Shown: piece by piece, positions 1-7,419 of the stretch
How positions within the stretch are numbered: the first letter of the stretch is position 1
Layout: every line of letters begins with the position of its first letter
NCBI RefSeq assembly: GCF_947493565.1
Contig: NZ_CANLRG010000004.1
Coordinates: 62,001 to 126,000, forward strand
DNA from: an uncultured Lutibacter sp.
Lineage (GTDB): Bacteria > Bacteroidota > Bacteroidia > Flavobacteriales > Flavobacteriaceae
Length of the DNA: 64,000 nucleotides
Direction: 5' to 3'
The notes under the pieces: model-generated
Told to the model about the DNA's origin: nothing
The model's input: the letters and a program-made list of their open reading frames with translations, nothing else
Database searches by the model: none
Position numbers and translations under genes: made by a program

Positions 1-1988
1 TTAACAACTTCATCTTTAGTTATAAAATCATAAATATTAATAGCTTTTCCATCTGAATATAATTTTGCTAAATGAGAAAAAATAGTGGTTGCCTTTAGGT
101 TTCTTTTTACAGAAATTTCATCGATTGATAACCCTTCTTTATACAATTCATAAGTTACTTTATAAGTGTCTTTCTTTTTATGAGTTTTTATTTTTTCGTT
201 AGAAAAAGCCACAATTTCTGCTATAAAATCTTCTCCATAAACTTCTAACTTTCGCTGCCCCACTCCACTAATTTCTAAAAAATCTGCTTCGCACATTGGA
301 CGAGCTCGTTCCATCTCTTTCAGCGTAGCATCGCTAAATACCAAATAAGCTGGAATATTTTCTGATAAGGCAATTTCTTGACGTAATTTACGTAGCCGTT
401 CAAATAACGAATCTTTTTTAGCTTTAGCCACTTTTGGTGCTGTTTGAACATTTTTTTGTTCTTGAACTTCAATTGGCTTCGTTAACTCTACAACCTCCTT
501 CTCAAACAATACTTTTTTAGAAAAATCGGTTAATTGTAGTGCATTATTTTTATGAAAAGCTATTTCACAATATCCCTGATTAATTAACTGAATAATGTAT
601 TGTTGCCAATCTCTCCATGAAATATCACTTCCAACTCCATGAGATTTTAGTTGATTGTATCCCTTCTCTAAAATAGTGGCATTATGTGCCCCTCTTAAAA
701 CATCTATAACCGTTCCAACTGCTTCAATCTCTTTTAGTCTAGATATTACTGAAAGTGCTTTTTGGGCAATAATCGTTCCATTAAAAAATTGAGGAGGATT
801 TTTACATACATCGCAATTTTCACAATTTTCAGAAAGTAATTCTCCAAAATAACTCAATAAAATTTTTCTTCTACAAGTGGTAGCTTCAGAGAATTGTTTC
901 ATGCGCTCTAATTTTGCTAATTGAACCTCTTCATTACTTGCACCATTCATAAATTTACGTAACTGAATTACGTCGGCGTAACTATGAAACAGTAATGCAT
1001 TTGCTGGTAAACCATCTCTACCACAACGTCCAATTTCTTGATAATAACCTTCAATATTTTTGGGCATATTGTAATGAATTACCCAACGAACATTAGATTT
1101 ATCAATACCCATTCCAAATGCAATGGTAGCACAAACCACTTGAATTTTATCGTAGATAAAATTTTCTTGAGCTTTGGTTCGTTCTTCAAAATTTAACCCT
1201 GCATGATACGCTACTGCAGAAATTCCATTTTGCTGTAACTTTGTTGCTAATTGCTCCGTTGATTTTCTACTTAAACAATAAATAATACCCGCTTCATGAG
1301 GCTTTTTACGAATAAATTTAATTATTTGCAACACTCTATCATTAGCTGGACGTACTTCTAACTCAATATTTTTTCTATCAAATGAAGAAAGAAACTGTGT
1401 TGCATTTGAAATATTTAATTGCTCTAAAATATCTGTTCTAGTAGCTTTATCTGCCGTTGCTGTAAGTGCTATTATTGGTGTATTTGGTAATACTTTTTTT
1501 AAAAACCCCAGTTGTTGATAAGAAGGTCTAAAATCATGTCCCCAAGAAGAAATACAGTGAGCTTCATCAATGGCAATACAACTTATATAATTTTCAGTTA
1601 GTATATTTTGAAGCAAGGATAAACTTTCTGGAGCTACATATAACAACTTGATTTGTTTATTGATTACTTTTTCAAAAATTTTGGTTTGTTCAAGACTTTC
1701 TTGACTGCTATTAAAAAAATTAGCTGAAATTCCATTTGCGTTTAAGCCATCTACTTGGTCTTTCATTAAAGCTATTAAAGGAGAAATTACCAAGGTTAAG
1801 CCCTCAAAAAGTAGCGCTGGTAGTTGAAAACAAATAGATTTTCCTCCACCTGTTGGCATAATTACTAGGTTATCATTTTTAGAAAGAACAGACTCAACTA
1901 TGGATTGTTGTTGATCTCTAAAACTGTCGTAACCAAAATATTTTTTTAACGTAGGAAATAATTTATCTTGTAGTTCTATATGCAACAT
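1..1988 (-). CDS. recQ: ATP-dependent DNA helicase RecQ (3' end beyond window)
   Basis: RecQ unwinds DNA 3' to 5' during recombination and fork repair. Reading leftward from the ATG at 1988, the frame stays open to base 3, so about 662 residues are visible and the C-terminus lies outside the window. Visible in order: Walker A (MPTGGGKS, near residue 45), the Walker B DEAH box (about 1558-1570), the helicase C-terminal half with a QEIGRCGRDG motif, a zinc-binding RQC part with C-x2-C-x2-C (about 800-840), a winged helix, an HRDC domain (about 260-420) and the start of a helix-turn-helix tail. That order is typical of Bacteroidota RecQ. The next gene upstream, asnB, is also leftward but separated by a repeat array, so recQ probably has its own promoter. 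Confidence 0.95.
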   Translation of the reverse strand, partial: MLHIELQDKLFPTLKKYFGYDSFRDQQQSIVESVLSKNDNLVIMPTGGGKSICFQLPALLFEGLTLVISPLIALMKDQVDGLNANGISANFFNSSQESLEQTKIFEKVINKQIKLLYVAPESLSLLQNILTENYISCIAIDEAHCISSWGHDFRPSYQQLGFLKKVLPNTPIIALTATADKATRTDILEQLNISNATQFLSSFDRKNIELEVRPANDRVLQIIKFIRKKPHEAGIIYCLSRKSTEQLATKLQQNGISAVAYHAGLNFEERTKAQENFIYDKIQVVCATIAFGMGIDKSNVRWVIHYNMPKNIEGYYQEIGRCGRDGLPANALLFHSYADVIQLRKFMNGASNEEVQLAKLERMKQFSEATTCRRKILLSYFGELLSENCENCDVCKNPPQFFNGTIIAQKALSVISRLKEIEAVGTVIDVLRGAHNATILEKGYNQLKSHGVGSDISWRDWQQYIIQLINQGYCEIAFHKNNALQLTDFSKKVLFEKEVVELTKPIEVQEQKNVQTAPKVAKAKKDSLFERLRKLRQEIALSENIPAYLVFSDATLKEMERARPMCEADFLEISGVGQRKLEVYGEDFIAEIVAFSNEKIKTHKKKDTYKVTYELYKEGLSIDEISVKRNLKATTIFSHLAKLYSDGKAINIYDFITKDEVV

Positions 1989-2006
1989 TCAACTTTTTCT
2001 TTTTTG

Positions 2007-2039
2007 CAAAGATAAATTTATACGCATACAAATTACAAA
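2007..2039 (-). promoter_or_regulatory. Predicted recQ promoter
   Basis: On the minus strand a perfect Bacteroidota -7 box TATCTTTG (2014-2007) follows a TTTG -33 element (2039-2036) with a 21-base spacer. The predicted start near 2003 gives a leader of about 15 nt. The -33 element lies inside the first unit of the 22-bp repeat array, so a protein bound there could block or modulate recQ. Motif match only. Confidence 0.55.
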
Positions 2040-2129
2040 GTATTAGCATGCAAATTAATAAGTATGCGCATATAAACTCCAAAACATGCGCATGTAAAAC
2101 AACTTATATGCGCATGTTTTAGGGTTATT
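2020..2129. repeat. Five 22-bp tandem (iteron-like) repeats upstream of recQ
   Basis: Units begin at 2020, 2042, 2064, 2086 and 2108, exactly 22 bp apart. Cores are ATACGCAT, ATTAGCAT and then three identical ATGCGCAT palindromes; units 1 and 2 also share most of their remaining 14 bases (CAAATTA then AAGT). A 22-bp step is about two helical turns, so bound proteins would line up on one face. The array fills the recQ-asnB gap and overlaps the recQ -33 element; the last unit touches the asnB stop codon. There are no spacers, so it is not CRISPR. Confidence 0.8.
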
Positions 2130-3798
2130 ATTTTATGTAAGCATCATCATGAACTTGTGCTACAGCTCTACCAGAAGGGTCGTTCATATTTTTAAAACTT
2201 TCATCCCATTCCAATGCTATTTTAGTACTGCAAGCAACTGAAGCTTCTTGAGGAACACTTAATGCTGCTGTATCACTAGGAAAATGTTCTGCAAAAATTG
2301 AGCGATAGTAAAACTCTTCCTTGTTAGTAGGTGTTTGAATTGGAAACTTATATTTTGCATTTGCCAATTGTTCATCAGTTACTTCTGCAGCAACAACTTC
2401 TTTTAAAGTATCAATCCAGCTATACCCTACTCCATCAGAAAATTGTTCTTTTTGCCTCCAGGCAACACTTTCAGGTAAATAGCTTTCAAAAGCTTTTCTA
2501 ATTACCCATTTTTCCATGCGCTCTCCATTAATCATTTTATCTTGTGGGTTTATACGCATTGCAACATCTATAAACTCTTTATCTAAAAATGGTACACGTC
2601 CCTCAATACCCCATGAAGCTAAACTTTTATTTGCTCTTAAACAATCGTACATATGTAGCTTGCTTAATTTTCTAACAGTTTCTTCGTGAAATTCTTCAGC
2701 ATTTGGAGCCTTATGAAAGTACAAATAGCCACCAAACAATTCATCCGCTCCTTCTCCAGAAAGTACCATTTTAATTCCCATAGATTTAATAACTCTTGCC
2801 ATTAAGTACATAGGTGTTGAAGCTCTAATTGTGGTGATATCATAAGTTTCAAGGTTGTAAATTACATCTCTAATAGCATCTAAACCTTCTTGTATGGTAA
2901 ATTTAATTTCATGATGCACCGTTCCTATATGATCTGCTACTTTTTGTGCTGCAGCCAAATCTGGAGACCCCTCCAGTCCAACAGAAAATGAATGTAACTG
3001 TGGCCACCAAGCGGCTTGTGTATCGTCAGATTCTATTCTTTTTGCAGCATATTTTTTAGCAATCGCTGAAGTTACTGAAGAATCTAGTCCTCCTGATAAT
3101 AGCACTCCATAAGGCACATCAGACATTAATTGGCGGTGCACTGCTGCTTCTAAAGCATCGTGTAACTCATCAATACTAGTTTGGTTTTCTTTAACTGCTT
3201 TATACTCCATCCAATCTCGACTGTACCATTTTGTTAATTCTCCATCTTTACTAGACAAGTAATGTCCTGGAGGAAATAATTCAATTTTAGTACAAACACC
3301 TTCCAAAGCCTTTAATTCTGAAGCAACATAAAATGTTCCGTTTTGATCCCATCCTATATACAAAGGAATAATTCCCATGTGGTCTCTAGCTACAAAGTAC
3401 TCATCATTTTCAACATCATACAAAGCAAAACCAAAAATACCATTCATTTCATCAATAAAACTTGCTCCTTTTTGTTGATATAAGGCTAAAATAACTTCAC
3501 AATCTGATTCTGTTTGAAAATTATAAGTTCCTTCAAACTGCTTACGCAATTCTCTATGATTATATATTTCACCATTAGCTGCTAATACTAATTTTTTATT
3601 TTCACTAAATAAAGGTTGTTTTCCAGAAGCTGGGTCAACAATTGCCAAGCGCTCATGCGCTAAAATGGCCTTTTCATCAGCATAAATCCCGCTCCAATCT
3701 GGTCCTCTATGACGAATTTTTTTAGACATTTCTAACAACTGCGGTCTTAATATTTCCGACTTCTCTTTTAAATCAAATGCACAAACTATTCCACACAT
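2128..3798 (-). CDS. asnB: Asparagine synthase B (glutamine-hydrolysing)
   Basis: Makes asparagine from aspartate, ATP and glutamine in the cytoplasm. I start at the ATG at 3798, not the upstream ATG at 3816, because removal of this Met exposes the nucleophilic Cys of MCGIVCAFD, as the class II amidotransferase mechanism needs. Product 556 residues, usual family length. Glutaminase motifs RLAIVD and NGEIYNH lie near residues 50-81; the synthetase half carries the ATP pyrophosphatase loop SGGLDSS (235-241) and SGEGADELFGGY (from 347). It stands alone: leftward, with a possible -7 box CACTTTTG at 3828-3835. Confidence 0.96.
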   Translation of the reverse strand: MCGIVCAFDLKEKSEILRPQLLEMSKKIRHRGPDWSGIYADEKAILAHERLAIVDPASGKQPLFSENKKLVLAANGEIYNHRELRKQFEGTYNFQTESDCEVILALYQQKGASFIDEMNGIFGFALYDVENDEYFVARDHMGIIPLYIGWDQNGTFYVASELKALEGVCTKIELFPPGHYLSSKDGELTKWYSRDWMEYKAVKENQTSIDELHDALEAAVHRQLMSDVPYGVLLSGGLDSSVTSAIAKKYAAKRIESDDTQAAWWPQLHSFSVGLEGSPDLAAAQKVADHIGTVHHEIKFTIQEGLDAIRDVIYNLETYDITTIRASTPMYLMARVIKSMGIKMVLSGEGADELFGGYLYFHKAPNAEEFHEETVRKLSKLHMYDCLRANKSLASWGIEGRVPFLDKEFIDVAMRINPQDKMINGERMEKWVIRKAFESYLPESVAWRQKEQFSDGVGYSWIDTLKEVVAAEVTDEQLANAKYKFPIQTPTNKEEFYYRSIFAEHFPSDTAALSVPQEASVACSTKIALEWDESFKNMNDPSGRAVAQVHDDAYIK

Positions 3799-3827
3799 GC
3801 TTTTACTATTTATCATTAATTACAATG

Positions 3828-3858
3828 CAAAAGTGACTTATATGTTTATTTTAACAAA
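3828..3858 (-). promoter_or_regulatory. Possible asnB promoter
   Basis: Minus-strand CACTTTTG (3835-3828; one mismatch to TAnnTTTG) with TTTG at 3858-3855 and a 19-base spacer. The predicted start near 3824 fits the chosen ATG at 3798. Confidence 0.4.
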
Positions 3859-3957
3859 CATAATTTAACAAATTAGTTACAAATAATAATAATAAATATT
3901 GTTTTTTGAATTTTATGTAAGTAATTATTACATTATCAACATCTTTTTATTTAATTT

Positions 3958-3983
3958 TGAAATTTAACATTGTTTTTTGCGTC
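3958..3983 (+). promoter_or_regulatory. Candidate ECF-type promoter (TGAAAT-N16-CGTC)
   Basis: TGAAAT (3958-3963), a 16-base spacer and CGTC (3980-3983) match the generic ECF sigma pattern TGAAAC-N16-CGTC with one mismatch. It lies about 50 bases upstream of the Cys-rich peptide gene and points at it and the following ECF sigma gene, so it could be autoregulatory. The generic pattern comes from other phyla, and Bacteroidota ECF promoters are poorly characterised, so this is a lead, not proof. Confidence 0.4.
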
Positions 3984-4032
3984 TTTTTATAAGGAATGCT
4001 GTCTAATATATAGAACTTAAAAATTTATAATT

Positions 4033-4134
4033 ATGAAAAATTCTGAATGCACTTGTACTTGTGAATCTTGCAAAAATGGAGAATGTGCTAATTGCACTTG
4101 TGAATCTTGTAACTGTACAAATTGTACTTGTTAA
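4033..4134 (+). CDS. 33-residue Cys-rich peptide (metallothionein-like)
   Basis: ATG at 4033, TAA at 4132-4134. Of 33 residues 11 are Cys (positions 6, 8, 10, 13, 18, 21, 23, 26, 28, 31, 33), arranged as C-x-C and C-x2-C with two similar halves sharing CTCESC. There are no aromatic residues and very few hydrophobic ones, so it is unlikely to fold without metal or disulfides; thiol-rich metal binding is the simplest reading. It sits between a candidate ECF promoter and, after a hairpin, an ECF sigma gene. I do not recognise a named family. A precursor peptide or zinc or copper buffer are alternatives. Coding is supported by the clean start and stop and a non-random Cys pattern. Confidence 0.7.
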   Translation: MKNSECTCTCESCKNGECANCTCESCNCTNCTC

Positions 4135-4140
4135 TAACTA

Positions 4141-4180
4141 AAACCCTATCTTTAATATAAAAATAGGGTTTAAACTTTTT
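4141..4180 (+). terminator. Hairpin between Cys-rich peptide and sigma gene (attenuator candidate)
   Basis: AAACCCTAT (4141-4149) pairs perfectly with ATAGGGTTT (4163-4171); after AAAC comes a run of five T (4176-4180) ending at the sigma ATG. It resembles a weak intrinsic terminator that would let the peptide be made in excess of the sigma factor by partial read-through. Confidence 0.55.
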
Positions 4181-4726
4181 ATGGAAACAACTGTTATTTG
4201 GAAAGAATTTTCTGCCTCTCTTAAATCTTTTATACGGAGTCGTATAAAAGATCGTGATGCTGTAGATGATATATTACAAGAAGTTTTTATTAAAATACAT
4301 TTAAACATCCATAGCCTTAAAAAACAACAAAGTATAAAGTCTTGGATTTTCACAATTGCCAACAACGTTATCATAGATTATTTCAAAAAAAGCAATAAAA
4401 GCTCCAACTTAGAAATTGAAATACCTGTGATAGCTGAAGCTGAAATACACGAAGAACACTCTGCTAAAGACTGTATTTTACCTTTAATTAAAAATTTGCC
4501 CCCTACTTATAAAAAAGCAATTTTTTTAAGTGAAATTAAAGGCTTCAAACAAGCTGAAGTTGCTCAACAATTGAACATTTCATTATCAGGAGCAAAATCT
4601 AAAATTCAACGTGGTAGAAAACTCTTACAACAAGGTTTTATAGATTGCTGTAATTATAAATTAAATGAATTTGGATATTTAATTGGTGAACATAAGAGTA
4701 AAAAAGAGTGTAAGATTTGCTCTTAA
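4181..4726 (+). CDS. ECF RNA polymerase sigma factor, SigZ-like, with Cys-rich tail
   Basis: Directs RNA polymerase to a dedicated promoter class. The 181 residues hold region 2 (about 10-70, with DAVDDILQEVFIKI and SIKSWIFTIANN) and region 4 (about 105-150, with LPPTYKKAIFLSEIKG and the recognition helix around SLSGAKSKIQRGR). After region 4 is a short tail with Cys156, Cys157, Cys177 and Cys180 (CC then C-x2-C), a layout seen in SigZ-annotated factors and able to bind metal or form disulfides. No anti-sigma gene is adjacent, so the tail may be the sensor. It follows the Cys-rich peptide by 46 bases across a hairpin. Confidence 0.85.
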   Translation: METTVIWKEFSASLKSFIRSRIKDRDAVDDILQEVFIKIHLNIHSLKKQQSIKSWIFTIANNVIIDYFKKSNKSSNLEIEIPVIAEAEIHEEHSAKDCILPLIKNLPPTYKKAIFLSEIKGFKQAEVAQQLNISLSGAKSKIQRGRKLLQQGFIDCCNYKLNEFGYLIGEHKSKKECKICS

Positions 4727-4777
4727 ACATTTTATATTTTATAGTTACTTTAGCAAAAAAATTAATTCATTATTCAA

Positions 4778-5161
4778 ATGATTCAATTTACCTTACTTAC
4801 TGCCACTCTATTTGGTGGTTTAGCTGTTGCTTTTGGTGCTTTTGGTGCACACGCACTTACTAAAATTTTAACAAAAGATCAACTTAAAAGTTTTGAAACT
4901 GGTGTAAAATACCAAATGTACCATGCCATTGTTTTACTTAGTATTGGCTTTAATTTTAATTTAGATACAACTTCAGAAAAATACATGGTGTATTGTTTTA
5001 TTGTCGGAATCATTTTATTTTCATTTAGTATTTATGGCTTGGTAGTATCAACTGCCAAAAACCATAAACTACGTTTTTTAGGTCCCATAACTCCTATCGG
5101 TGGCCTACTTTTAATTAGCGGTTGGGTGCTATTATTTTTAAATATATTAAAACTTAAATAA
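4778..5161 (+). CDS. DUF423 family small membrane protein
   Basis: A 127-residue inner-membrane protein with about four hydrophobic segments. The N-terminal GGLAVAFGAFGAHAL followed by a YQMYHA motif is the DUF423/YwdK signature; length is typical. The function of the family is unknown. It is 51 bases after the sigma gene, with a near-consensus -7 box TACTTTAG between, so it may be separately transcribed. Confidence 0.85.
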   Translation: MIQFTLLTATLFGGLAVAFGAFGAHALTKILTKDQLKSFETGVKYQMYHAIVLLSIGFNFNLDTTSEKYMVYCFIVGIILFSFSIYGLVVSTAKNHKLRFLGPITPIGGLLLISGWVLLFLNILKLK

Positions 5162-5252
5162 GTTCTTTATTTTGATATTGGTTTTAACAAAAATGTTAAC
5201 AAATTAAATTTACATTTTTTGTAGTTTTACCAACTAACTAATCAATTTTTAA

Positions 5253-7190
5253 ATGAAAAACTATGCTTTTAAAGCAATACTACTAGTATTAATAAGTATT
5301 GCGTTATTTTCTTGTGAAAAAAATAATCTACAAAACACTCCAAATGATAAAGAAAAAACCAATTATGTACAAGAAAATTACGATAAAATAGAAACCTCTA
5401 TTACCATGCGTGATGGCATAAAATTGTTTACTTCCATTTATACCCCAAAAGACAAAAGCAAAAAATACCCTATTTTATTACAACGTACGCCTTATAGTGT
5501 TAGGCCTTATGGTGCTGATAAATTTAAAACTAAGATTGCCCCTAACGAACATTTAATGAAAGAAGGAAACATTGTGGTATATCAAGATGTTAGAGGTAGA
5601 TGGATGAGCGAAGGAACTTATGATAATATGCGTGCTTACATTCCAAATAAAAAAGATAGCACCGATGTTGATGAAAGTTCCGATACTTATGATACTATTG
5701 ATTGGCTAGTAAAAAATGTTGAAAACAATAATGGCAACGTAGGAACTTGGGGAATCTCATATCCTGGATTTTATAGTACCTATTCAACTATTGATGCGCA
5801 CCCTGCTTTAAAAGCTGCATCTCCTCAAGCTTGTATTGGTGATTTCTTTTTTGATGATTTTCATCATAACGGTGCCTATCTACTAAGTTATTTTAGAGCA
5901 ACTCCTCTTTTTGGAACTCCAAAAGATACTCCCACAGATAAAGCTTGGTATAAAATTCCTGACCTTAAAACCAAAGACCAGTACCAGTTTTTTTTAGATG
6001 CAGGCCCTTTAAGTAACTTAGACCTCTATTTTGAATATAAAAAATTGGACAACCCAGCTTTAAAAAACAGTGACAATGCAAGTGACTTTTTTTGGAAAGA
6101 ATTAAAAGAACATCCTAATTACGATGAAGTTTGGCAAAGCAAAGGTATTATTCAACATTTAAAAAATATAAAATCTCACGTTGCTACTATGATTGTGGCT
6201 GGTGAGTTTGATGCTGAAGATTTATATGGACCATTAGAAACTTATAAAACCATTGAACACTATAATAAAGATAATTACAATACCATTGTTTTTGGTCCTT
6301 GGAGTCATGGACAATGGGCTAGCACAAAACCTAAAAACAGTGTTGGAAATTATTATTTTGGAGACTCCATATCTATTAAATATCAAAAAGAAATTGAAAC
6401 TAAATTTTTTAATCACTTCTTAAAAGGTACCGGTGATAAAAATACTGGTTTACCAGAAGCATATGTGTATGATACAGGAAAAAAAGAATGGAATACCTAC
6501 AATGTTTGGCCTCCAAAAAATTCTAAAAAACAAACCTTTTATTTAGCTGAAGATCAAAAATTAGCTATTGAAAAAGGAAATGAAAAAGGTATTCAGTTTA
6601 TAAGTAACATTAAAAAACCTGTTCCTTATACAGAAGATATTAAAACAGTATTTACTCCTCGAAAATATATGACCGATGACCAGCGTTTTGCCGCTAGAAG
6701 AAGCGACGTATTAGTTTTTGAAACCGAAGTTTTAGAAAAAGATATGACAATGTGTGGTGACATTTTAGCAAAATTACAAGTGGCAACTACTGGAACCGAT
6801 GCCGATTGGATAGTAAAAGTTATTGATGTGCACCCAGCTGATAGTGAAGAAAATAATAAGGACATGCAAAATCACCTAAAAATGAGTAATTATCATTTAA
6901 TGGTTAGAAGCGAAGTTATGCGAGGAAAATTTAGAAATAGTTTTACATATCCAGAACCTTTTATACCCAACAAAAAAACTGCTGTTGAAATTAAATTACA
7001 AGATGTGCATCATACGTTTAAAAAAGGACATAAATTACAAATACAAGTGCAAAGTACCTGGTTTCCGTTAATAGATTTGAATCCCCAAACCTATGTTGAC
7101 AATATTTTTAAAGCAAAAGCCGAAGATTTTAAAACACAAACACATACTGTTTTTACATCTTCAGCAATTGAATTTACGGTGTTAAAATAA
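5253..7190 (+). CDS. CocE/NonD (S15-type) serine hydrolase, lipoprotein
   Basis: Alpha/beta hydrolase of the X-Pro dipeptidyl-peptidase/alpha-amino-acid ester hydrolase group; it would cleave ester or amide bonds of acylated amino acids or peptides at the cell envelope. The N-terminus is a lipoprotein signal with Cys21 (ALFSC). Nucleophile Ser169 lies in GISYPG (167-172), the acid is around Asp321-Asp324 (GEFDAEDLYG) and the His is His353 (GPWSHGQW). The C-terminal third is the jelly-roll S15 domain. At 645 residues it has the usual length. The substrate cannot be read from sequence. TGTTAACAAATTAAA at 5194-5208 upstream recurs before the gene at the right window edge. Confidence 0.88.
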   Translation: MKNYAFKAILLVLISIALFSCEKNNLQNTPNDKEKTNYVQENYDKIETSITMRDGIKLFTSIYTPKDKSKKYPILLQRTPYSVRPYGADKFKTKIAPNEHLMKEGNIVVYQDVRGRWMSEGTYDNMRAYIPNKKDSTDVDESSDTYDTIDWLVKNVENNNGNVGTWGISYPGFYSTYSTIDAHPALKAASPQACIGDFFFDDFHHNGAYLLSYFRATPLFGTPKDTPTDKAWYKIPDLKTKDQYQFFLDAGPLSNLDLYFEYKKLDNPALKNSDNASDFFWKELKEHPNYDEVWQSKGIIQHLKNIKSHVATMIVAGEFDAEDLYGPLETYKTIEHYNKDNYNTIVFGPWSHGQWASTKPKNSVGNYYFGDSISIKYQKEIETKFFNHFLKGTGDKNTGLPEAYVYDTGKKEWNTYNVWPPKNSKKQTFYLAEDQKLAIEKGNEKGIQFISNIKKPVPYTEDIKTVFTPRKYMTDDQRFAARRSDVLVFETEVLEKDMTMCGDILAKLQVATTGTDADWIVKVIDVHPADSEENNKDMQNHLKMSNYHLMVRSEVMRGKFRNSFTYPEPFIPNKKTAVEIKLQDVHHTFKKGHKLQIQVQSTWFPLIDLNPQTYVDNIFKAKAEDFKTQTHTVFTSSAIEFTVLK

Positions 7191-7218
7191 AAAATAATTA
7201 TATTTGTTAATATCATAA

Positions 7219-7386
7219 TTAATGCTGCTATTCCAGAGTGATCACTGAGCGGATTCGAAGTGCAGGCAGGAATTCAATCGTTATAAAAATAGATTCCTAC
7301 AAAAGTTTATTTTGACCAAAGATGGAAGGTGAAAATAACAGCATTAACTTAATTCGATTAAACTATAATTGGCTTCGACCCCGCTC
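7219..7386. repeat. REP-like nested inverted repeats
   Basis: Two nested palindromic pairs lie between the hydrolase and sugar dehydrogenase genes. Outer: 7219-7232 against 7334-7347, one mismatch in 14. GAGCGGATTCGAAG (7247-7260) pairs with CTTCGACCCCGCTC (7373-7386), 12 of 14. AGGAAT/ATTCCT pairs lie inside. It is less AT-rich than neighbouring spacers and resembles the ACTGAGCGGA-TCGAAGT intergenic repeats common in Flavobacteriia. No ORF inside. Confidence 0.6.
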
Positions 7387-7419
7387 AACCGCCGATATTA
7401 TTAATGAAATTTATAACTT

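Noticed and set aside
2020-2129. CRISPR array
   Set aside because: The 22-bp units are directly adjacent with no unique spacers, and no cas genes are in the window.
4138-4374. Minus-strand frame of 78 codons over the ECF sigma start
   Set aside because: Overlaps the well-supported sigma gene and hairpin, with no recognisable protein features.
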